Source: Rhodospirillaceae bacterium
GTDB taxonomy: Bacteria; Pseudomonadota; Alphaproteobacteria; Rhodospirillales; Magnetovibrionaceae
Length of the DNA stretch: 6,384 bases
NCBI GenBank assembly: GCA_029881835.1
Contig: JAOULV010000089.1
Coordinates: forward strand, 1-6,384
Direction of reading: 5' to 3'
Shown piece after piece: positions 1-5,303 of this stretch (within the stretch, counting starts at the first letter, position 1; the number at the start of each line of letters is the position of its first letter). Position numbers and translations under genes: made by a program. The notes below the pieces were generated by a model, which was not told the origin of the DNA, made no database searches, and saw only the letters and a program-made list of their open reading frames with translations.

Positions 1-22
1 CGTCTGTTGGTTTATCTAAATA

Positions 23-37
23 GAACAAAACATGAAC
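23..37 (-). promoter_or_regulatory. Candidate LexA (SOS) operator, GTTC-N7-GTTC
   Basis: On the plus strand this reads GAAC, seven bases (AAAACAT), GAAC, followed by A; on the minus strand it is GTTC-N7-GTTC. This direct repeat is the LexA box established for alphaproteobacteria, unlike the CTGT-N8-ACAG box of enterics. It lies 10 bp downstream of a perfect leftward TTGACA, so it would cover the -10 region of a minus-strand promoter. The likely target is therefore a gene starting left of the window. It also lies about 10 bp upstream of the rightward -35 at 47-52. The match is exact in all eight fixed positions, but an eight-base motif can occur by chance; binding is inferred. Confidence 0.6.
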
Positions 38-53
38 AAACGGTATTTGTCAA
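25..53 (-). promoter_or_regulatory. Leftward promoter with consensus -35 TTGACA
   Basis: Reading leftward, a perfect TTGACA occupies 53-48. A 17-nt spacer places the -10 at about 30-25 (TTTTGT, poor match), inside the candidate LexA box. The overlap of operator and promoter core fits a LexA-repressed promoter. Its gene would start beyond the left edge of the window, so its identity is unknown. Confidence 0.4.
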
Positions 54-74
54 GCAATATCAGAGTGAAATAAT
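47..74 (+). promoter_or_regulatory. Rightward promoter for the transporter pair
   Basis: The -35 is TTGTCA (47-52, 5/6 of consensus) and the -10 is AATAAT (69-74, 5/6), with a 16-nt spacer. Transcription would start near 81 and lead into the DMT-MFS gene pair. The -35 shares the TTGTCAA core with the leftward TTGACA, so the two promoters overlap and probably compete. Assigned by consensus matching only. Confidence 0.45.
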
Positions 75-162
75 GACGCTCAGGGGCGGGATATTGGGTG
101 GTTTTGCCCGTTAAATGGGTGTAATAGGGGCGCGTAGGGTATTGTTAAAAAGGGTAATTATT

Positions 163-1077
163 TTGAAAATTGCACCGTCACCATACTTATTGCTGGTTGT
201 AGCCACGGTCATTTGGGGTGGTAATTTTGTGGTGGGCAGGGCGGTTCATGCCGACATTGGCCCTTTGAGCCTCAATTTTTGGCGATGGGCTTTGTCGGGC
301 TTTTTGCTTGCGCCGTATGCCATAGCTGGATTGCGAAACAATTTAAGCGCAATAAAAAAACACGCATTGTTGCTTGGGGTTTTGGCCTTAAGCGGGATGG
401 TTATGTTTCACAGCCTGATTTATTGGGCGCTACACACCACCAGCGCCATAAATGCCGGGATGGTTTTGGCGTCAATGCCATTGGTTATACCCATGATTGC
501 CTTTATTGCCGGCGAAGATAAGCTAAGCCTTCGCCAGGGTCTTGGCATAGCCATATCGTTTGTTGGGGTTGGTGTAATCATCACCCGCGGTAACATTGAT
601 GTATTGCTGGGCTTGAGTTTTGCCATTGGTGATATTTTGGTGCTGGGCGCGGTTGTTATGTGGTCGGTTTATTCCGTGCTTTTAAAAAGGTTGCCCAAGG
701 AAATTCCGCCAATGGTGGTTTTGGCAACCATAAACTGGATGGCTGTTGTGATGCTTTTTCCGGCATATTTGTGGGAACTTTCAGCGCTGGGCGGTTTTGA
801 TATTTCCGTCGCAAATATGACGGCGATAGCTTACGTTGCAATCTTTGCTTCAATAGTTGCATTTGTTAGCTGGAACCGTGCAGTGCAGATGGTCGGGCCA
901 AATAAGTCTGGGTTGTTTATTCACGTGATACCAATTTCCAGCGCAGTGCTAGCAATTATCTTTTTAGGTGAAAAGCTAGAGGCTTATCATCTGGTTGGCA
1001 TAATTCCGATTGTTGTTGGTATATTGTTGACCACGCGCGAGGTCGATAAAAAAAATAATAAATCGCAAGGAAAATGA
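163..1077 (+). CDS. DMT-superfamily EamA-type inner-membrane transporter
   Basis: This is a ten-helix drug/metabolite transporter with two tandem EamA repeats, about 304 aa from the TTG start. The first repeat opens with an IWGGNFVVGRAV motif right after a short N terminus and runs to about residue 140. The second starts near GDILVLGAVVMWSVYSVLLKR and ends with the family signature LGEKLEAYHLVG and a final helix. Members export or import amino acids, metabolites or drugs; the substrate cannot be told here. For the start I prefer TTG 163, which has AAAAAGGG at 147-154, 8 nt upstream, and gives the short N terminus normal for the family. ATG 115 is in frame but has no good Shine-Dalgarno, directly follows a TAA and adds a basic 16-residue tail. 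An MFS gene follows after 7 nt, so the two are probably cotranscribed. Confidence 0.9.
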   Translation: MKIAPSPYLLLVVATVIWGGNFVVGRAVHADIGPLSLNFWRWALSGFLLAPYAIAGLRNNLSAIKKHALLLGVLALSGMVMFHSLIYWALHTTSAINAGMVLASMPLVIPMIAFIAGEDKLSLRQGLGIAISFVGVGVIITRGNIDVLLGLSFAIGDILVLGAVVMWSVYSVLLKRLPKEIPPMVVLATINWMAVVMLFPAYLWELSALGGFDISVANMTAIAYVAIFASIVAFVSWNRAVQMVGPNKSGLFIHVIPISSAVLAIIFLGEKLEAYHLVGIIPIVVGILLTTREVDKKNNKSQGK

Positions 1078-1084
1078 ATAAACA

Positions 1085-2290
1085 ATGACAATTCGTCGCT
1101 ACAGATTAAACGTGTTTTTGCTATCAACATCGCAGGCACTGTTTCTCATTTCCGCCGTAACCATGATTACGTTTGGCGGGCTTGTTGGAAAGATGTTGGC
1201 CGATGACAAATCATTAGCCACACTTCCGGTTGCCATGTATGTGGTTGGTTCCATGCTTAGCACTGTTCCTGCGTCTTTTATTATGCGCCGCATTGGCAGA
1301 CGGGGCGGGTTTTTGATTGGTGCAATGGCCGGAATGATAAGCGGTGCACTTGCGGCTTATGCCATTTTTGAAGGAAGCTTCTGGTTATTTAGCTTATCAG
1401 CATTTATCGGCGGCATTTATCAGGCATACACACAATATTATCGTTTTGCCGCAACCGAAGCCGCACCAAGCGAATATGCCGCACGTGCGATATCGCTTGT
1501 TCTGGCGGGCGGGGTGGTTTCGGCTTTGTTTGGCCCGTGGATTGCCGTTTCAACCCGCGATCTTTTGGCCCCTGTTCCGTTTGCCGGTGCTTATGTTAGC
1601 GCAAGCATTGTAAGCCTTGTGGCGTTTGCGGTTATTTTGTTTTTGCAAATACCCAAGCCCGAGGTAGAGCACGAAAGCAATAGTGGGCGACCTATGCTTG
1701 AAATAATCCGCCAACCGGTTTTTATGGCGGCAGCTTTAAGTGCCGCAATGTCTTATGGGTTGATGGTTTTAGTTATGACATCAACCCCATTGGCGATGGA
1801 GGTATGCGGGTTTTCGATTGAAGCCACAGGTGGGGTGATTCAGGGCCACGTTTTGGCCATGTTTGTGCCATCGTTTTTTTCTGGCTGGCTTATTAGTAAA
1901 ATGGGGATATTGCGGGTTCTTTATTCCGGCATGGCCATGTTTGCGTTGGGTGCGGTTATTGCCGTAAGCGGCATAGACTTTGCCAATTTCTTTATAACCC
2001 TTGTGTTGGTTGGGGTTGGCTGGAATTTTCTATTTGTCGGCGGAACAACACTGTTGGCCGAGGCTTATCGCCCAGAAGAAAAAGCCAAGGTTCAGGGGTT
2101 AAATGAACTGATTGTAAGCATATCAGCGGCCACCGCTTCGTTTTCATCGGGCGCGTTGATGAACGTATCGGGTTGGGACTTTGTAAATTACGGCATGGCC
2201 CCGTTCTTGCTGATAACGCTGGCGGCGACAATGTGGTATGGAAAAAACTTAAAACGCAACAGGGTTACGGTTGATATAACACCTATTTAA
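1085..2290 (+). CDS. MFS (major facilitator superfamily) transporter
   Basis: This 401-aa protein has about twelve hydrophobic segments in two halves, split by a hydrophilic loop near residues 190-205 (IPKPEVEHESNSGRP). A motif A-like sequence, MRRIGRRGGF (residues 67-76), sits between TM2 and TM3 as expected for the MFS. A distinctive QYYRFAATEAAPSEYAARAISLV segment follows TM4; it is the kind seen in a subgroup of alphaproteobacterial MFS proteins, which as far as I recall includes some proposed riboflavin importers. I see no FMN riboswitch upstream, so I leave the substrate open. The start lies 7 nt after the stop of the DMT gene, with AAGGAAA at 1067-1073 as a rather distant Shine-Dalgarno, which suggests translational coupling. 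The 3' end overlaps the convergent AsmA-like gene by 8 bp, and no terminator is visible between them. Confidence 0.88.
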   Translation: MTIRRYRLNVFLLSTSQALFLISAVTMITFGGLVGKMLADDKSLATLPVAMYVVGSMLSTVPASFIMRRIGRRGGFLIGAMAGMISGALAAYAIFEGSFWLFSLSAFIGGIYQAYTQYYRFAATEAAPSEYAARAISLVLAGGVVSALFGPWIAVSTRDLLAPVPFAGAYVSASIVSLVAFAVILFLQIPKPEVEHESNSGRPMLEIIRQPVFMAAALSAAMSYGLMVLVMTSTPLAMEVCGFSIEATGGVIQGHVLAMFVPSFFSGWLISKMGILRVLYSGMAMFALGAVIAVSGIDFANFFITLVLVGVGWNFLFVGGTTLLAEAYRPEEKAKVQGLNELIVSISAATASFSSGALMNVSGWDFVNYGMAPFLLITLAATMWYGKNLKRNRVTVDITPI

Positions 2291-3107
2291 AAATACCGCC
2301 CAAAGCTTTTCCCACATCTTTTATGCCGCCTTCAATTGCACCGGCGGCACCCGAACCGACATTGCCAATTGTGCTTGCGGTTCCTTTTGTTATTGCGTCA
2401 ATGTCTTTTATGCCGATTATCGAAAGATCAAGCGCGCCCACCGCGCCGCCGGCATGTTTTGATATTGCGCCGATAAGCTGTTCGGCAACCTCGCCGGCGC
2501 TGGCACCGCCTGATTTTTTGCCAATATCTTTTAGGTGGATTTCCGGCAGTTTGGTGGTAACCGTTTTTCCCTGCATTAACGATGCGCTTACATTTATTTT
2601 ACCGCCGCGAATATAAAGATTTTTTATTATCATCTTTATTCCGTCACCAGATGATGATTGGGTTTTGTTGGTGGTTGACGAAGACCCCGATGATGTTTTG
2701 CTCGGCGCAGACACAAACCTGTCTATATTTTTTTGAATGGCATCAATATTGCTGCCGAATTTACCTATTTCGTAGGTGATGTTCGGTTTGTCTATTACTA
2801 TTTTGTCTATAACCAAAACCGAACTGGTCGATCCTTCGCCAAGATCAAGGCCGATTGCGCCAAAATTAAATGCATATGGTGTGTTAAAATCTGCCGTGTT
2901 GCCAACCGAAAGGCCAATCAGGGCGCCACGCTGGTTGGTGAGGTCAATATTGGATTTATCAAGCCTTACCGTGACGCCGGTAACAACCGAACCGCCTTCT
3001 TCAACGGCGGCTTTTACAATTGAATTAATGTTTGAAGCGAGAAGGTACAAACCGCCTGCCGCAACAATCGCCAGCACCCCGACACCAATAAGTATTTTTT
3101 TGACCAT
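2283..3107 (-). CDS. AsmA-like membrane-anchored envelope protein
   Basis: The product is 274 aa. Residues 1-24 (MVKKILIGVGVLAIVAAGG onward) form an uncleaved signal anchor with a KK start, so the bulk should lie in the periplasm. The next 110 residues resemble the N-terminal part of AsmA-family proteins: a GVTVRLDKSNIDLTNQRGAL strand-rich segment, an LSVGNTADF motif, and VLVIDKIVIDKPNITYEIG followed by GSNIDAIQKNIDRF. This layout is common in short alphaproteobacterial AsmA-like proteins. A Ser/Thr-rich linker (about 135-155) then leads to a second beta region (KMIIKNLYIRGGKINVSA) and a glycine-rich amphipathic C terminus. AsmA-like proteins are linked to outer-membrane lipid and protein homeostasis, but this one is far shorter than AsmA or TamB and its role is unknown. 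The start ATG at 3107 has only a weak GGTGG ahead of it. The small gene upstream on the same strand ends 115 nt away. Confidence 0.72.
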   Translation of the reverse strand: MVKKILIGVGVLAIVAAGGLYLLASNINSIVKAAVEEGGSVVTGVTVRLDKSNIDLTNQRGALIGLSVGNTADFNTPYAFNFGAIGLDLGEGSTSSVLVIDKIVIDKPNITYEIGKFGSNIDAIQKNIDRFVSAPSKTSSGSSSTTNKTQSSSGDGIKMIIKNLYIRGGKINVSASLMQGKTVTTKLPEIHLKDIGKKSGGASAGEVAEQLIGAISKHAGGAVGALDLSIIGIKDIDAITKGTASTIGNVGSGAAGAIEGGIKDVGKALGGIFK

Positions 3108-3222
3108 GCCACCATATCCAATAAGTGTTGTTTGATGTTAAAATATGGGGTGAATGGGCGCAAATTACAATCGTCCAGATTTCAAAAAACCCAGAAATCC
3201 AAGGTCAATGTGGCGGATATGC

Positions 3223-3396
3223 CTATATGTCGCTACTCCTAAGGCGGATCATTATAACCTTTAATACCCCGTCCCAGTGGTTTTCACGGCAACAGCTAAG
3301 CGCGCCCTCAACGCCAAGGCTTTTTATAAGCTTAGAAGCCATGCGCTCAACCTCATTTGGCTCTTTTTCATCTTGAACCATTACATTCTGTATCAC
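3223..3396 (-). CDS. Small conserved-looking protein, 57 aa, function unknown
   Basis: This short minus-strand frame starts at GTG 3396, with GGGGGA about 6 nt upstream; an in-frame ATG at 3381 would give 52 aa. It ends at TAG 3223-3225. The product has a charged N terminus (VQDEKEPNEVERM), a probable helix (ASKLIKSLGVEGALSCC) and the striking segment CRENHWDGVLKVI, then a basic end. Its composition and its good ribosome site look like a real gene; the plus-strand frames across it give Ser/Pro/Phe-rich nonsense. The KLI..LGVEGAL..CRENHWDGV pattern resembles small hypothetical proteins I associate with alphaproteobacteria, but I know no function. Two adjacent cysteines and a His-Trp pair might bind metal; that is speculation. 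It lies upstream of the AsmA-like gene on the same strand and downstream of a perfect palindrome. Confidence 0.6.
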   Translation of the reverse strand: MIQNVMVQDEKEPNEVERMASKLIKSLGVEGALSCCRENHWDGVLKVIMIRLRSSDI

Positions 3397-3430
3397 GGTT
3401 CATCCCCCAACTTGTTTTCCAAGAAAACGC

Positions 3431-3451
3431 TAGTTTTATTTGATAAAACTA
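3431..3451. repeat. Perfect palindrome, 9-bp arms with 3-bp centre
   Basis: The arms TAGTTTTAT (3431-3439) and ATAAAACTA (3443-3451) are exact reverse complements around TTG. The site is AT-rich and lies 35 bp upstream of the small minus-strand gene and about 150 bp upstream of the plus-strand gene at 3602. Its size and symmetry suit a dimeric repressor operator better than an RNA terminator, as it has few GC pairs and no following T tract. I do not recognise it as a Fur, Irr, FNR or LexA site. Confidence 0.5.
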
Positions 3452-3530
3452 TCCATTAAGTTCATAAATTATCAGACAAAGTTATTTCGTCGATATTAAC
3501 AAAATGTATTTTTTTATAGTCTATATGAAT

Positions 3531-3536
3531 TATAAT
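3531..3536 (+). promoter_or_regulatory. Candidate -10 element TATAAT
   Basis: A perfect TATAAT lies 65 bp upstream of the membrane-protein gene at 3602. The region where the -35 should be (about 3508-3514) is a T run without a good TTGACA match, so the promoter may need an activator or the match may be chance in AT-rich DNA. Confidence 0.35.
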
Positions 3537-3601
3537 CATCTGGTATTATGGCCAATGGGGCGCGCTAAATTCAGCAAACATTCAATGGGGGAATACCTAT
3601 A

Positions 3602-3913
3602 ATGGCGCAAGATGCAACAAGTCAGGAATTTTGGACAAGAGCTGAACAGCAATTGCGCACCCGCAAGCCGACAACATGGTGGATAACCATGTTTCTTTTG
3701 CGCTTTGGCATACTGTTTATATTGTTTGCCACTGTTTACATATTTTTTTCCGTTCTTGCCGAACCCGCAAAGGGATATTTTTTCTTTTCGGCGGAAAGAA
3801 AGCTCCCTCCGATTTTGTGGTTTCTTGCCGGAACGGGAATGATCATTGTCGGGGCGTACATAAGATTTCAGGCACTGGGTTCGATTGTCGAGCGCCTGAA
3901 GAGCGACATTTAA
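3602..3913 (+). CDS. Small two-TM membrane protein, function unknown
   Basis: The product is 103 aa. An N-terminal hydrophilic segment (1-25, with Glu, Arg and Gln) is followed by a first membrane helix (about 26-52, WWITMFLLRFGILFILFATV). A short loop with aromatic residues and EPAKGYFFFSAERK comes next, then a second helix (about 69-92, PPILWFLAGTGMIIVGAYI), and a short C-terminal tail with an IVERLKSDI helix. By the positive-inside rule both ends probably face the cytoplasm. The ATG has GGGGG (3587-3591) 10 nt upstream, and a TATAAT lies further up. I do not recognise a family and see no catalytic motif. It appears to be a single-gene unit, since the next gene starts 256 bp later with its own leader. 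Confidence 0.75.
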   Translation: MAQDATSQEFWTRAEQQLRTRKPTTWWITMFLLRFGILFILFATVYIFFSVLAEPAKGYFFFSAERKLPPILWFLAGTGMIIVGAYIRFQALGSIVERLKSDI

Positions 3914-3940
3914 TTTAATCTACGTAAATTTTAAATTTAG

Positions 3941-3957
3941 CGGCCAAAATATGGCCG
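3941..3957. repeat. Short GC inverted repeat after the two-TM gene
   Basis: CGGCCA (3941-3946) and TGGCCG (3952-3957) form a 6-bp stem with a 5-nt loop, 28 bp after the stop of the preceding gene. No T tract follows on the plus strand, so it is a poor intrinsic terminator; it may slow decay of the mRNA end or be a protein site. The rest of 3914-4169 is AT-rich leader. I see only a weak TATAAA at 4034-4039 there, without a convincing -35. Confidence 0.3.
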
Positions 3958-4169
3958 GGCGCATAGTTGCGTGTGCCAAAACCATAAAAAAAATGTGACT
4001 ATTAACCAGTGCTAGCCTTTAAAATAACCAAATTATAAATATTTTTGCGTTTAGCGTGCGATTTTTCTCGTAATTGCATTTTCCCATCACCACCTACAAC
4101 ACATTGCGCAATTTGTTGATGGCCGCATTATGCGGACATGCACTAACCATTAGCCTTAAGGAAAATATC

Positions 4170-4703
4170 ATGGCACGCGATGTACAACCCACCGGGAAAG
4201 AGCGTTTTTTTAATGAAGACCAAATTATTGTCAGCAAAACAGACACCACAGGACACCTGACATACGTTAATCCGGTTTTTCTTGATCTTTATGGTGGCTC
4301 TGAAGATGAATGTTTGGGTAACCCCCATTCCATGGTGCGCCACCCCGATATGCCGCGTTGTGTGTTCAAACTATTGTGGGACACACTGGGTGCGGGCAAA
4401 GAAATTTTTGCATACGTAAAAAACATGTCCAAAAACGGCGATCATTATTGGGTGTTGGCGCACGCCACCCCATCGCGCGACACAAACGGGCAGGTTATCG
4501 GCTTTCATTCCAACCGCCGGGTTCCCAACCGCAAAGTGGTGGATGAGGTCATAATCCCGCTTTATAAGCAGTTGCTTGATATTGAAAATGGCCACGCCAA
4601 CCGCAAAGACGGCATGAACGAAGCGTTTGATACGCTTTTGAATATCCTTAAAGAAAAGGGTATGGCCTATGACGAGTTTATCTTTTCTCTTCAGGAAAAA
4701 TAA
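4170..4703 (+). CDS. Stand-alone Aer-like PAS sensor protein
   Basis: From ATG 4170 this is 177 aa, with AAGGA at 4158-4162 ideally placed 7 nt upstream. A longer in-frame reading from 4074 lacks a ribosome site and adds 32 unrelated residues, so I reject it. Residues 15-118 are a PAS domain of the Aer class: TDTTGHLTYVNPVF, then LGNPHSMVRHPDMP (49-62), YVKNMSKNGDHYWV (82-95) and a final GFHSNRR strand. From this start the protein lines up without gaps with E. coli Aer as I recall it; Asn34, Arg57, His58, Asp60, Phe66 and Asn85, linked to FAD binding in Aer, all match, while Aer Trp79 is Ile here. The C-terminal 60 residues are helical (ANRKDGM, YDEFIFSL). There is no methyl-accepting, kinase or GGDEF domain, so it must signal through a partner, or act as a soluble redox or energy sensor. 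A terminator follows at once. Confidence 0.85.
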   Translation: MARDVQPTGKERFFNEDQIIVSKTDTTGHLTYVNPVFLDLYGGSEDECLGNPHSMVRHPDMPRCVFKLLWDTLGAGKEIFAYVKNMSKNGDHYWVLAHATPSRDTNGQVIGFHSNRRVPNRKVVDEVIIPLYKQLLDIENGHANRKDGMNEAFDTLLNILKEKGMAYDEFIFSLQEK

Positions 4704-4727
4704 GGCTCTTTTAAATAAGTATTAAAT

Positions 4728-4778
4728 AAACCGCCCCATCCTTTGTAATTGAAATTCTAAGGGTGGGGTGGTTTTTTT
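4728..4778 (+). terminator. Intrinsic terminator of the PAS gene
   Basis: CCGCCCCATCC (4731-4741) pairs with GGGTGGGGTGG (4761-4771) to give an 11-bp stem with two G-U pairs. It is extended by AAA against the first three Ts. A 19-nt loop separates the arms and seven Ts follow (4772-4778). It lies 25 nt after the PAS stop codon and insulates the next gene. Confidence 0.85.
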
Positions 4779-4822
4779 GTGCGCGCGGTGGTATAGATTT
4801 GTTGTGATGATGTTTGAATGTA

Positions 4823-5233
4823 ATGGCGGGGGCGTCAAAATTGCAAATTTTAAAAAAATTACCAATAGGCGCATTTGTTGCGGTTAGTATTAGCGCACTG
4901 CTTGGCGGGTGCGGCGGTGGCGCGGTTGACGTTGCCGACAGTATAAAAGAATTAAAAAACTACTATTTAAAAAGCCCGCCCAATACGGGATGGGAAATTA
5001 TGACAATCTCTGCCGAGAACGAACAAAAGCTTATCGTTGATATGCGGGTTATATCGGAATCTGATTTAAATAAAATTGCATCCGTCAGCCGAATGCAGCA
5101 ATTTGCCATAGCTAAACTTGGCTGCCCGATTACCAGCGACGACCTGAGAAGTAAAATTGGCAAAGATACCGAAGTTTGGGTCAGGCTTAATTCAAGCACC
5201 GAGGTTCTAACATTTTCAATTTGCCCTCACTAA
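4823..5233 (+). CDS. Small predicted lipoprotein, function unknown
   Basis: The N terminus is a lipoprotein signal peptide: KK, a hydrophobic stretch (LPIGAFVAVSISALLG) and the lipobox LGGC, after which the mature protein would start at Cys30 (counted from ATG 4823). A GGGAVDVAD linker leads to a mature domain of about 105 aa with SIKELKNYYL, WEIMTISAENEQKLIVDMRV and a Cys pair (KLGCPI and FSICPH) that could form a disulfide in the periplasm. The second residue after Cys is Gly, not Asp, so outer-membrane sorting is expected. Three starts compete: TTG 4814 and ATG 4823 have no ribosome site, while TTG 4841 has GGGGG 8 nt upstream and gives a compact 24-residue signal peptide. I keep ATG 4823 but consider TTG 4841 a serious rival. 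The gene sits alone between two terminators. I recognise no family. Confidence 0.72.
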   Translation: MAGASKLQILKKLPIGAFVAVSISALLGGCGGGAVDVADSIKELKNYYLKSPPNTGWEIMTISAENEQKLIVDMRVISESDLNKIASVSRMQQFAIAKLGCPITSDDLRSKIGKDTEVWVRLNSSTEVLTFSICPH

Positions 5234-5247
5234 GTGAAAAAAAACAA

Positions 5248-5283
5248 AAAACCCCCGCCGGATATTCCGCCGACGGGGGTTTT
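5248..5283. terminator. Bidirectional terminator between lipoprotein gene and glnA
   Basis: AAAACCCCCG (5248-5257) and CGGGGGTTTT (5274-5283) form a perfect 10-bp stem; CGG and CCG inside the loop can add pairing. On the plus strand TTTTGTTTT follows the GC stem. On the minus strand the stem is followed by a T-rich run matching the A-rich stretch at 5237-5251. It lies 14 bp past the lipoprotein stop and 20 bp past the glnA stop, so it should end both convergent transcripts. Confidence 0.9.
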
Positions 5284-5303
5284 GTTTTAGCTGTGAGCCG
5301 CTA

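Noticed and set aside
82..112. CGGG/CCCG pairing in the leader of the EamA gene as a riboswitch or attenuator
   Set aside because: Only four or five base pairs can form, with a long loop, and I see no conserved riboswitch core.
1..114. Frame open from the window edge to TAA 112-114, as a possible C terminus of an upstream gene
   Set aside because: It is only 37 codons, it overlaps a LexA-type box and two promoters, and its translation shows no recognisable motif. An upstream coding end would also conflict with a leftward promoter there.
1048..1055. Run of eight A near the end of the EamA gene as a slippage site
   Set aside because: It lies in the last codons of a hydrophilic tail; slippage would change only a few residues and no alternative domain follows in another frame.
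3180..3206. GATTTC/GAAATC hairpin downstream of the small minus-strand gene as terminator
   Set aside because: The stem is short and AT-rich, and no T tract follows it on the minus strand; the T run is in the loop.
3125..3459. Two plus-strand frames (3125-3376 and 3277-3459)
   Set aside because: They overlap the better minus-strand frame, have no good ribosome site and give compositions unlike a folded protein.
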